DNA from: Asterionellopsis glacialis
Taxonomy: Eukaryota; Bacillariophyta; Plagiogrammaphyceae; Rhaphoneidales; Asterionellopsidaceae
Direction: 5' to 3'
DNA length: 19,675 nucleotides
Assembly: GCA_014885115.2 (NCBI GenBank)
Contig: WKLE02002439.1
Span: forward strand, 2,851-22,525
Shown here: positions 1 through 12,600 of the stretch, piece by piece
Layout of the letters: each line of letters opens with the position of its first letter
Numbering within the stretch: the first letter of the stretch is position 1
Program-made: the position numbers and the translations under genes
The notes under the pieces: model-generated
The model's input: only the letters and a program-made list of their open reading frames with translations
What the model was told of the DNA's origin: nothing
The model's database searches: none

Positions 1-23
1 AGATCGGGAATCAACAGAATACT

Positions 24-110
24 ACTTGCGAACAACTATCCAAATCCAGAAAGAACACTTGTGAACAAGTATCCAAATAACTACTATTGTATCCAAATAA
101 TTAATACAAC
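24..110. repeat. Degenerate tandem repeat, about 33 bp unit
   Basis: The string ACTTGCGAACAACTATCCAA at 24 returns as ACTTGTGAACAAGTATCCAA at 57. A third, partial copy (GTATCCAAATAA) begins near 89. Copies differ at several positions, so this is an old or imprecise duplication. No function is evident. Confidence 0.45.
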
Positions 111-719
111 ATCTGATGAGTACTGCACAGTATATCCTTCTATAAAATAGATCTGACCCTATAGACAAATATGTAGAACGTAGTACTACCTCCTCAAAAA
201 TATACTCTAGAGACAGACTCTTACTTCTAATATTCCAATTGTATTATCATCGACTCACAGGTATTTACGACTAAAGCATTCTTTTAGTTCGTGACAATCT
301 TGCAAAGAAATCATGTAACAGAACCAACATACTTTGGACATTTATAAAATGAAGGCTAATCAATCAGTCTTACTTTATTTTATCTCGATTCCGATTTTCT
401 GTGTTCACGTGGGTGTAGGTGTATGGTACTGTAGTACGACAATGAAACATGGAACACACAGAAAGTATGTTGATACTAATTCCTACGTTGAAAACATCCA
501 TTCGCGATTCATACCGTATCTTTCTTGGATACAGTATCCATTGTGAAAGAGAATGCAAAAACCCTCCGATCAGCAGCAACGTGACCAAAAAAGGACCAGT
601 AACTTCATAAAAACATTTAGGGCTGAATAGACAAATAAGTATTTAGTCACGAATGATGAGGGACATTAATTAGCAAGAACAAATCCCAATGTCATACTAA
701 ATAAGAGTATCCTCAAATA

Positions 720-740
720 TACAGTATATAGGATACTGTA
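720..740. repeat. Short palindrome TACAGTAT-n5-ATACTGTA
   Basis: Two perfectly complementary 8-base arms, TACAGTAT and ATACTGTA, flank the 5-base spacer ATAGG. It lies about 610 bases upstream of the large gene's start codon. It could be a protein-binding site or a mobile-element footprint; nothing in the sequence decides which. Confidence 0.45.
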
Positions 741-1351
741 CTAGCGTGAAGGAATATTACCTAATGTAAATTGTGTTGAAAGGACGAAATAAATTTCCCA
801 GGAAAATATTTCACGATTACAAGTTAATGGCACTATAGAGACAGTACTCAGATACGTTGATAATTGGCGGATGATGTCATCTGTTCGGGAATGTCTCATC
901 ATCGTCACATTCATTATTGATGAGTATGACAAATTTGTTAATCAGAGATGTCACAACGAGGAACCGATGATACTATCTTGCTACGACATGGTACGAAATA
1001 CCCTACCTATGGTACAGGTGAAAAGACGAATTATCAATCCTTCCTCCCTACTTCGTTGTTTTTTAACAAACGTTCTCTTCACCTGTCTCTATCTGATCGC
1101 TCTGATGGCCTCTCTCTTGGCGAAGCAAAGCATTCCCAGGCAGACAACGCTTGAATACACGATATAAATCATTACAGCAGCAGCAACAGGCCCAAGAGAC
1201 AGTGCATTGTATAGATCAACTTTGATTCTATCCACCATCTTCTGCCTCTCTGTAACGACCAACACGACAAGGACCTTTCGAAAGTACCGACACTCCAGTG
1301 CTCGTACAGCAGACCGACATTTTATATTATATTCATCCTTCATCATCCACA

Positions 1352-3616
1352 ATGTTCACATCTTCTCTTTGTACAGTGTTATCGAGTATTTTGATTCTTC
1401 ATGTGGCTGCTGCTGCTAATGCAAATAATAATAATAATAATGTAATGGAACTCTCCTTACCCACCAATCTGGGACAAATGACAAAATTACAAAATTTAAC
1501 TGTCCACAATAATGATAACAATGATAACAATAATGATAGTGATACCACGTCGACTATTATTATACTTCCATTATCCAGTCAAGGACAACTTGTCACATTG
1601 ACAAGAACAAGAACACCGACAACCAATAACAACGGCACGAATTATCGTATTGTACATGAACCTATTGGACGATCGTATCATGGATATGATTGGGAACGTG
1701 TGGCTGGACCAGCTATCGAATCTTCGTCCATGTCCTTGGAATATAGATGTTATAATGATAATGCAACAACAACATCCATACGGAAATGTCAAACAACTCT
1801 GGATCTATCATCAACATCAACATCAACAAGAACATCTATTCAATATTATCTGACAGTATATGAATATTCCCTTTCAACCAAAAATGAAATTGCTCGTTTT
1901 TTAGAACGCGCAACCTTTGGTCCAACCACATCTGAACTATCATTGGCTTTATCTACGATTAATACGACAAACCAAACCAATACTACCAATCCTTTATCAT
2001 TATGGCAAGCTACGTACATACAACATCAACTTACGAATACACCTGTATCCTCCCATCGTGAATATTATCGTCAACATTTACACCCCACAAGTATAGAAGT
2101 CTATGCGTACGGTGGTCCAGCACGTCATGCATGTGATGCGTATTCTCAATGGAGAACCTTTGCCTTTACACGTAAAGATTATTTTTTAAGCAAATATTCG
2201 GGCATACCTCTCCAAATTACACCACAAGTATCCAACAAGAATAATGATGAAACAGTAGGATACATACTTTCCTTTCAAAATCATATACGTACGATACTGA
2301 CTGAACCATTACACTACACGACTGATGATAAAAGTGATAGTTTAACTGTTGAAGGGACCCTTACTGAACCTGGTGAATATCCAATTTGTAAAGCATTTGA
2401 ATTTGTAGGTAATGGTGGTCATTACGATGAAAATGATGTCGTTTTGGGTACTACTACTTCGGATAACGGTGATACTCAATATCCAAGATCTTTTGGATTA
2501 TTCATTAATGGCATCTGTCGTGATATACTTGGTGGTAATCCCAAGGTACAATTAGATCCACGATTTATCAATTTTGATACAGATATTCCATATCATTTAA
2601 ATTTTTCAACTTTGGATACAACAAATAATACTACAACAGCAACTACTACTGAATGGATGATCCCAATGGGTGGTGGGAAAAATACTAGTACAACAATCCC
2701 TTCCATGATGCTCTTGACAAAAGATGGTTCTACGGCTATTCATCAAAGTAATCCACAGCAAGATGTATGTTCCAATATACCCCATCCCTTGGTTGATAAT
2801 TCCTATGTATCTGAAGCAAGATTGACTAGACCCAAACCACCTGTCTTTGCCACCTTACCAAACAATCAAGGGTATGCCATACATGATTATCATTTAGAAT
2901 TGATGGACAATACGATCCATCATCCTAATTTGGACGGGAATGGGAACAACGTTATTTTAGCATCATCCACAACAGATGATGATACGGAAAATCCCACGGT
3001 AGTGATGAGATGTATCAATGCGGATCAAAATATATTTAATCAAGATTCATGTCAATTATCGTATGATGCCAATGCATGTGGTTCGTTGACTAGTTCTACA
3101 GATAATAATGCATTAGATATAGTATTGACATTGGACAATTCTACACTTTGGAACATACAAAATATGACACAACGACATGTATATGCCATGGAGGGGATTC
3201 AATTGAAATCATCATCTCACTCTACTGATAATTATCATGATGATTATCCATGTCAATATCGACAACGGAGTCGTTGGATACCTGTACAGAGTGATGAATG
3301 TAATGATAGTACTTCATCATCATCATCATCATCATGGATTGACAATGTTACACATTCTGAATTTGCAACATTTCTATACAATTCCAATGATAACAATCCA
3401 TATCTAAAGGATATCATATTTCGGGGTACATGTCATTCAAATGATACCTACAAAACAGGAATGTATGTATATGTTTCACAATACGAACAATGTTACCAAC
3501 ATGTACACTCCCATCATTTGTAAGTTTCTACTGATAGATTGCTTGCTTGTATCTTTGTTTGTTGGATAGATTGCGAAGTTTCATTCTCTCTCATTTACTC
3601 TCTCATTTACTCTCTC

Positions 3617-3647
<31 letters not shown>

Positions 3648-6600
3648 AACCCTTTGTGTTCTTGTTTTGTACACTACCAACTTTAGATCAATATATGATG
3701 TTACATCCTGGAAAGCCATACAGGAAGAACAAGCACCGTTGTCATCCACAACCATATTAAATTATTCTTCGTTTGAAAATCAAACCTATACCGTGGACTG
3801 GTTTGAACAACATCATACAGATCCAACTATGTTTGGTACCTATATAGGTCGTTATGGGGATGAAATCAAATATCATGATTTACCACAAGATATTCAAAGC
3901 AATATTACATCGAGTCAAGCTCTTTCTGAGTTACAAGGGAGTATCAAATTTTCATCTACCATTACCAATCAACATGGGGGAACTGTTGTATGTGGTTCTC
4001 CCAATGAAGTATCTCCTTCAATCACAAGAGAACAAGATGTGAGTAGCAATCAGGATAATGATGAGTCATCCTCCTTTGATATTAAAAATAAGATTTTTGA
4101 TTCATCCCCAGGGTTTTCAGAACAACGTCAAACCGTATGGACCAACCTTGCTCTAGAAGCACCTGATCAGTTACGACAACGAATGGCATTTGCATTAAGT
4201 CAAATTATGCCAATCGATCCAACGATATCCGATCGATTAGCCACAGAAAGCAACCTTGTCTATTATGACATATTGGTACGGAATGCCTTGGGAAATTATG
4301 GTGATGTTCTACGTGAAATGGTCTACAATGCACGCATGGGTGAAACATTAACCTATGTAGGGTCGAAATCTGTATCCTTTTATTGGAATATAAGACAAAC
4401 AATACAATGTAAGTTATGCGTGTGTTTGATATTTCTTTATCCTTGTTTCATTTCAAACTGTATTCCAAAAAAGGCAACACTCTCAACCGTGCTCGTTTCA
4501 CCCACCCCCTCCACCCCCATTTGCACCAAAACGCACCGGGACACACAAAAAAGATCCCGATGAAAATTTTGCAAGAGAATTCTTACAATTATTTACAATT
4601 GGATTAGAAAAATTAAATCCAGATGGTACCAAAGTTTTAGATAAAGATGGAGATGTTGTACCTACTCATGAACCATCCGATATAGTTTCCTTTGCACGTG
4701 CATGGACAGGATTTAGATATGCACCCATGAGAGGGAATTCTGAAGATATACCAGGTGCAGGTGAAGGCCATATAGATCCTATGAGAATTCAAAATGTAGC
4801 TCATCGAGATTGGTGGCCTAAACGCGGTTTAGAGGGTAAATATGTTGGTGATCGATATCCACTTTGTGTAAGTTGTATATGAGACCCCGGTTTGCAGTGG
4901 GTGCAGTCTGCATAACAACATTCTTCATTTTGTTATTCTGTGCATTTCCTATCTCAATCTGTGTGTTTCCTTTTCTTTTGAACTGACGTGTTTATGCCGG
5001 CACGTCTTTCCATACCCTGCAATAACTACTGCGTTTCAAAGATCGATCTTCCTGAACGTGCTTTCCTTAAAAAGGGTGCCAAGTACCGTCTTTTGGGAGG
5101 TTCAAGTAACCCCAAGTGGCAAAGTGATGAAGATGCTTGGAAAGGTGATGATACTGTCAAGCGTTTCGTACTCAAACAATCTTCAGCATTGTACAGTAAA
5201 CTATGTAATGCGTCTACGAATCAAGATGGGAGGATTACATGCAGCTTTCCCGGGACTGTAACTCTCGATGAGAATCTTCATTGTGAGGTCGGTACAGTGG
5301 AATGTGAAGTTGATGTTGTCCGAGTCGTTCAAGTTGCACCAGGAGTTTTTTATGAGTATCTACGTGTACCGTGTGTTCAACTGGTATACTACAACGATGC
5401 CAAGAACCTTGCAGCTGGTTCGAGCCCCAGGGTCAAAATGTGTGGTAAGTTGTTATCGATGTTGAATTTTATTGTCGGGCACAATTGTATACCAGCGTTA
5501 TTCTTAGCCACCTTTCAAAGAGTCAACAGTGCGTTTAGAGATGAAGAGTTCCCTTATCCTTTTCCCTCCTTGTTGAAATATTGCTCGAACAGGTAACCCA
5601 AGGATGCCTATTGCTACGGAAGCATGTTGTGGATTAAATGGACGACCTGGCCTAGATGGACATACACATTCCTACATTGCAGATCGTCCATGTGCATACA
5701 AGGGTGAGCGGATTACCTACAACTCGAACGCAAAGAGATGTGCCGACCTCGGGGGATATCACTGTGACTTTATCAATTACGAAGATGACGTCTTTTGCGA
5801 TAAGGACTGCTGTGATCATTGTGGGCATTCAACAAAGTACCCTGAGAGTAATATTTGGTCGTGGACGACTGCGTCCTGCTCGTTACAAATGTTAGTTGAC
5901 AGCAAGGGTCAAGTTGCTACAGTTCATGATCCTGATCAGACAAATGGAATCGATACCGACACAGCTCCTCACGTTGACGTTGACAAGACGATTAGCTTTT
6001 ACAACATTCACTGGGAAACCGACACATGCACCGGCGAAGCAGCATATCCATCAGTGGACAATGGCTGTGGTAGTGGAGCTTGCAAACTTATTGAACAATT
6101 AGGGGATCAAAAATGCCTTTGTGACACAACAGTATCAGAGACAGTTGTATTTTCATCGATGCCTTCGAAAGAAGAAGTACTGTCGCAGCTTCATATCGGG
6201 GCATTTGACCCTGACATGTTTGATGGTGACCAAAACAAATATACGTTAGTGGGTGACACAGATGGGGTTCAAGTGTATCAGCGCGGTGGGATATCTTCAA
6301 TAGCTGCAGACCACAAATTGCCGCATCGTTGCGAATCAAGCAACTATATCCATTTCAACGCCGATGCTGAGAGAGGAACGACAGAAGACTGGAGTGGGTA
6401 TGGTAATGCAATTGGAATTGTATCACCAGGTTATGATGGCTCAAAATATGCTTTCAAGGCATCCATTAATGCTGGCGACACACAATACTGGAAGCGTGGA
6501 CTAATGTTAAAAGTCTTCCCTACAGAATGCGTTGAGCCATTCCAAACATTTCATGCCGAGTTCCAGGTTCAATTAAGGAATGAAAGTGATGAATCTGGTG

Positions 6601-9600
6601 TTCTTTGTGATGCAACCTCCAGCTGCCCAAGACTTTACATTGCTGTCAGAAGTGAAAACGGCAACTTCGACCAGTTCGAAGTCCAAGGGCTAGATTCCTG
6701 GAATCCAAACAACTGGAACAAATTCTCTTCCAAGTTTTCACTCGAGAATATATCAGAAGATTGGTTTCCATTACAAGATATCAAAGTGGTGGTTAGAAGA
6801 GGAGATGCTACCGATAGTAGCAATGTAGTCATGCTAGTAGATGATATCGTGATTTCTCCAGTTGTTACCGACGCCTCAAAGGATGTTGACGTCTGCCGCC
6901 CCCTTACTCAAGTAGTTAAAGAGGACTTTCAAAAGGACAGCTTCTTGACAAATGGGAATTGGATAATTGGTCGCCGTGGTAAAGTACGGTTTGAAGTGCC
7001 AGGTTACAATGAATCTAGTGGTGCTCTAGCCACATATGATATGGTTTCGATTTCATCCGGTCCTATATACCGAAATCTACCAGCATCTTACATCTCACCA
7101 AGCAATGTTTTGACCTTCGAATATAAGATCAAAGTTTACAGCGAAACTGGGGGTTCTGTACCAGATTGTAGTGACAATTTGGGCAATTGCCCGTACATAC
7201 TTCTCAACGTTATGAATGATACAGAAAGAATACGCCCTATTCTGAACGGCATCTCAGAATGGAATACAGGCGAATGGAATTCTTTTCGCGCCAACTTTAC
7301 TGTACCATTGGATTGGACAGATATTACCACAGTAAGTGTGTATTTTACGATCAACCGATTATGGCTTGACCATATAGTAATGATAATTGACGACTTTCAT
7401 ATTTGTGAAGTTCCACCTGAGGTCCCAACGACAAGTCCTTCAGCTTCTCCTTCCCTTTATCCCTCGGATACCCCTTCAATATTCCCATCGTATTCTCCGA
7501 GTGCATACAGTGACTTCACTACTGAAACCATATTCAAGGTTGAAAATGAACACGGAAAATCAGTTTATCTAAAAAATATAGCATCGACTGTGCAACTGGG
7601 AGGAATGTACACTATCAGAAATCCACCCAATTTCATTGATACTGTTGGTAAGTTAAATTTCGCTAAGACCGCATACACCAATTGTTATGTGCACTGGAGA
7701 CCATTTAGAAAAGCTCATCTTCATTTCCTCTGCAAACCTCTCAAATTGGCAATTTGTCCAGACCCAGCATTACGAGATGCCTATTTTGAAACAGATGCTG
7801 TCATTGACCATTTTCTACACAATAGCAACACAGCACCATTTGTATCAAAGTTGCTAATACAACATTTTGGCATTTCGAACCCATCTCCACGTTATGTCGA
7901 AACGGTCGCTAACGCCTTTCGTATGGGCTCCTATGAATGGTCAGATGGATCTTCTACTATTCACTACGGGGATGGTCGCTCTGGTAGCCTATCTGCCACA
8001 GCAGCAGCCATCATGCTCGACCGTGAGGCAACTACAGTGACACTAGATGCTGATCCAACATATGGGTCTCTTAGGCAACCTTTGATAAAGGTTGTTGGCT
8101 TCATGAGATCCATGGACTATCAACGTTCAGAATACTCAAAGCTTGCGTACCCCCTTTTTCAGCCGGGTTTGCGTTCTGATATTGGGCAAATGGTGTACGA
8201 AAGTCCCGACGTCTTCTCTTTTTTTAGCCCTCGTTATGGGCCTGGAAGCTTTCAAAGAGCATCGTTAGTTTCTCCAGAATCTCAAATTTTAACAACAGTG
8301 ACAACTGTTCGAATAACAAATGGATTGTTCTCTCTGATAGCAAATGGTATGAGCCCATGTTATTATGGTTTTGGATCGGCGCCGTGGCCTTCACAGCAAA
8401 CAAAACATTGCAAATACCCCCACGGCAAATTGTCTCTCATTTCAGGATTAGACCCGTCTTCTGCCGAGGAAGCTGTTAGTCAGCTTGCGACTCTGATTAC
8501 GAGTGGTAGGTTGAGCCAAGCAAGTCACGACTTGATTGTTGAGCAGTATAACACAACTTTTTACAGTGAGAATGCCGAGACGGCGTTAAAGACAGCCCTT
8601 CATCTTCTTATAGTGTCCCCAGAGTTTCACAGCACTAATCCTGTCCGTCCCAGTGGTCTACCTAGGCTTCCACGGCCTCAACCTGGCACAGTTGATGAAC
8701 CCTATAAGGCAATTGTGTATGTATACCTATTTGGTGGAATGGATTCGTTCTACATGCTTGCTCCCCACTCGACCTGCGATGTGTATCATGGTAAGTTGCA
8801 AGCACTTACTATAAAACAATATTAGTTTCGATGCAAGAAACGATCGACCTTCTAATCTTTTTAATTTTTTTTAAACATGTACGTTGAGTAGACTACGAAC
8901 TGTCTAGAGGTGACACAGCAAAGTTAGACCCCGAAAGGATGCTGAGCTTAGATGCATCAACGTCTAATCAACCATGTAGTAAATTTGGGCTGCACGATAA
9001 GCTCCCTGTACTCAAGACTTTGTACGATACGAACGAGGCTATCTTTTTTGCCAATATGGGGCATCTTGCAAAGTTTGTTACCAAGGACAATTTTGTTACT
9101 GAAACAAAAACGCAACTTTTTTCTCATTCGACTATGATGCAAGAGGTTGCAAAGGTAGATGCAATGAAGGACATACCAGGGACTGGCGTTCTTGGACGCA
9201 TGCTGGATGTTCTCCAGAGTAAAAACTATTCTGTGAACGCTATCGGTATAGACTTGGGACACACGGTACTCGACGGCGACATTCAATCACTCCGCCAAGT
9301 TCAAGTCATTCCAAACGTTGGGCTACCCCTGTTTTACCCCATAAGCCCCTCCAACGAGTTAACACGCGAGGATATGACATCTCACATCCGTGCTCTTAAT
9401 GGCGAGTCGGAACTAAATAGTGGCATGTATGGGAATCTTTGGTCTCAAGAACTTGTGAACGCTATGAACGAGACGTCAAAAATTCGAAGCGCACTAGATA
9501 GTGTTGCCACCACCGAGGATTTTGCAAGTGGATTTGGGCGTCAGCTGGCAATGGTAGCGAAATTGATCAAAGCGCGATCAGTTCGAAATGTCAATCGCGA

Positions 9601-12600
9601 TGCATTCTTTATTCGCCAGAATGGCTTTGACACTCATGCTAATATGAAAGCAATATTGGACGAGAGGTTTGTTACATTAAATGATGGAATTGACAAATTT
9701 CAAAAGGAAATGAAACTTGAAGGTATATTCAACAACATAACTTTTGTACTAGCAAGTGAATTTGGGAGGGTAAGTTACGCAATAATATTTTCCCCCTCGT
9801 TTTGCTTCAGTTTTACAGTTGAACTAACTATTCCGGTAATCTCGTACGTTTCTTAAAAAAAAGACTATTTCTCCAAATTCAGGGGAAGGTACTGACCATG
9901 GTTGGGGCGGAAATACTTTTGTGATAGGTGGAGGGATCAAAGGCGGGCGAATCCTTGGAAAGTGAGTTACATTTTTGATATGGTGTGTGCTTTCATCATT
10001 CCAGCTTATTTCTTATATGTGTGTTGTAAAATATAAACCACCCACAGATATCCTGAGAGTTTTAGTGCGAACGACCCCACTAATGACGGCAGGGGGCGGC
10101 TCATCCCCACAACGTGAGTTTTTATGGTGGTTTGAAACTGCGCAATTTCTTTGTCAATTGTTCTCTCACTATCTCTTGAACTGTATTCGTACTTCTATGC
10201 AGGTCCTGGGATGCAATATGGAATGGTATAGCAAACTGGTTTGGTATTACGGAAGAAGAAGATTTAAACCAAGCTCTTCCGAACCGCGACAACTTTGGTT
10301 GCAATTTGTTTACAAGTGAAGACCTTTACAAGGATGAAAACCAAAGGTTGCCTGGTTGCGGTGGTGACTCCTACACCTATGTGCGACGAATATTATCGTC
10401 AGAGCGCGTCATAATGACAGGACCACAGCAGAAGCTTTGGTGCAAGGCTATTGTTAAAGCAGTAGAAGATTCTGCATCAAACGAAACGGTTAGGTGTTTT
10501 GTCAAATCTCAGTATACTACCGACTGTGACACTAGGCGCTTGAGCATATTCGACGCCAGCAACTCTGACACTAGTAGCAGCTCCGAAACAGTAGTTGAAA
10601 TGATGATAGAATCAGACGGCTTAGGAACTCATAACGAGTTGGATGATACTCTGAACTCTCCCATCAACAAGGACCAATTATCTACTACACTCGAAGAAGT
10701 TAACCCCTCCATCAGCATCGCCATGAGTGACGCACTTCGGATTACGGATAGTCCGTCAATGGTACCTTCTTCGTTACCCTCAAGCTCACCATCTAGCACA
10801 CCAACAGCTCAACCTTCATTAGCCCCCTCTGATGCTCCTTCGGTCTCTGCGTCTCCATCTCAAGTGCCTTCGCTTTCTCCATCAGACGCACCATCATTAT
10901 CTCCGTCAGACCAACCTTCCTCTACTCCTTCCATCTCAGCAGCTCCATCATCTGTTCCTTCCGAGGGACCTTCATACCAACCAGACTTTAATTGGGATAT
11001 CTTTCCCTTGAATGTTACAAGGGCAACTTTTAGTGATGAACACATGTCTCAAGAAATTGTATTGAGTTTCAAGATATCAAATCAAGCGTATACTTTGAAG
11101 TTGTACCAAAGTGATTGTAAAACTCCAGTCAACAAGAATATCTTGGATTGGACGGTATCATCACCAACATCATCCGATCAACTACCATCAGATACCAAAG
11201 AAAAATATATCATTCTTGATCTGAATATAAATGTCGATATTAAGCAAATTCAAGATGAAACCAACGGTGTGTGGTCGTCGTCGTCGTCAAGTAAGAACGA
11301 CCAGTCCGCTACTGCTGGCATAATTAGTGTTTGTACTGTCCTTAATTTGTATTGGGATAAAGAGGAAATGTTTCAACCAATAAGTTTCCTTCAAAATAGA
11401 GTTGATTTGACAGTGGACTTGGCAAAGGAATTTATATTCACTGACATTGCCACAAGTAAAACGGATGCAGCCGATGTAAATTCTGCTGTAGATGGCAACT
11501 ATCAAGTTACGGCCTATCAATGTGATGCCCAACAAAACCAAGTTTCATCGTCATCATCAACATCTGCCTTATCCCAAGGAGATGATATTTACGTGTGTGT
11601 TGAGAGTACATCTCCCGATGTTGTACCTGTAGGAGTTCAATCATTTGATCTTGTTCAAGATGGTGAGAATGGTGGATCACTAAGTGTAGTTGCAATGAGT
11701 AAGGAAGCAAATACATTTAGTAAAGTAACTTGTGGTGGCGGTAGTGGTCCAACAAAAAAATGCATGATCCATACCAAAGCTATATCAGCCTTCTTCCACC
11801 GGTCCAATTCAAACTCTATTATAACTGGAAGTGGAATTGTTATACTAGGATTTGATGGTAATGGTGAGGATTCGTCATCACGCAAATTGACAACAACGAC
11901 GACGACAGCTACTGCTGTTGCTGTTTATTCAAAAACAGGACAAGAACGAAGCTTGCAATCAAGTTCCACTACTATGGCTACTACCAATATGAATGAGAAA
12001 CCATCTGAGACTAGTACATCATTTCGTGTTGCGTTGCAAGTCAAACATAAAAAGGATGACATCGCCACTTCCGAGGACAGAACCAGCAAGAAAGATACAA
12101 TGTTCTTCGTATCGATTGGTCTTGCTGCCATGACTGTGTTAGGAATGTGTCTCTTTTTAGTTATCAAGAAATATCGCCGCCGTGATCTTACCAAAGTAGC
12201 CGCAAATGATAATGATCAGGACTTGCAAGACGAAAAGAAGAAGACCACTACGGTGACGGACCTTGATGATGACGACGGCGACGACGATGATGATGATACA
12301 CGTGAGAGTAGTAGTACCATTGCTGACTATGATATTTACAATCATGATAGTAATACTGATGAAAATAATGAAGAAGACTCAACAACGGAAGCAACAACAG
12401 CTGGAACTTTCCAACCCATGTCACGTCGTCGCAGTATGGATTCCTTCGTTGGTCAACCTCCATCCATTCCACGTCGGCACAGTATGACTTCTTGCCTTAC
12501 TCAACAAGACTACTACCAGCAATCTCCACATGCTCCTATTCTTCCTACACACCAAAATAGCACAGGGGACATCGAACAATTGAGTATGAACCATGACAAG

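Larger units (their letters stand above)
1..1351. other. 5' intergenic region, no gene recognised
   Basis: AT-rich DNA upstream of the large plus-strand gene. Open frames of 60-98 codons occur on both strands, but none shows a recognisable domain, a coherent codon pattern or splice structure. It contains a degenerate repeat near the left end (about 24-110), a palindrome at 720-740 and extra TACTGTA/TACAGTA heptamers at 427 and 530. A TATA-like AT stretch lies at 1320-1335, just before the chosen start codon, but its promoter role is only a guess. Confidence 0.5.
1886..4867 (+). other. DUF1800 domain, N-terminal part (exons 1-3)
   Basis: The domain opens with EIARFLERATFGPT at about residue 179, the classic DUF1800 beginning, followed by SHREYYR. 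Further on come LRQRMAFALSQI (about 885-896), a YYDILVRNALGNYGDVLREM segment, MGETLTYVGSKS, YPDENFAREFLQLFTIGL (964-981) and FARAWTGF. These match the order of conserved blocks in bacterial DUF1800 proteins. The stretch between the first and second groups is much longer than in bacteria and rich in Asn, Thr and Ser with many N-x-S/T sites, so it is probably eukaryote-specific insertion. The domain breaks off after WTGF and resumes near 7560. Confidence 0.8.
8700..10330 (+). other. DUF1501 domain (exons 6-10)
   Basis: The domain starts with KAIVYVYLFGGMDSFYML (GGMDSF 2212-2217), then RGDTAKLDPERML, QPCSKFGLHDKLP, GFDTHANM (Asp2477, His2479), SEFGRTISPNSGEGTDHGWGG (from 2519; Asp2534, His2535) and GGGIKGGRILGKYP. 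These Asp, Glu and His positions match blocks expected to form the metal site in the alkaline phosphatase/sulfatase superfamily to which DUF1501 is assigned, so the site looks intact. In bacteria DUF1501 is usually a separate secreted protein encoded beside DUF1800; here it is fused directly behind it. Confidence 0.85.

Noticed and set aside
334..1167. Short open frames upstream of the large gene
   Set aside because: Overlapping frames on both strands with no motifs and inconsistent composition; chance in AT-rich DNA.
3547..4563. A separate 338-residue gene
   Set aside because: Its beginning translates intron 1 including the TC microsatellite, and its end runs through the intron 2 donor. Only the middle is coding, and it joins exons 1 and 3 in frame with DUF1800 motifs.
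5416..5432. tRNA B-box-like GGTTCGAGCCCC
   Set aside because: It lies inside exon 4 and reads as coding sequence; no A box or cloverleaf arms surround it.
4988..10319. Independent genes starting at 4988, 5604, 8939 or 10306
   Set aside because: The Met codons at 5604, 8939 and 10306 fall inside conserved domain sequence, and the 4988 start lies in intron 3. Splicing with GTRAGTT donors joins all segments in frame.
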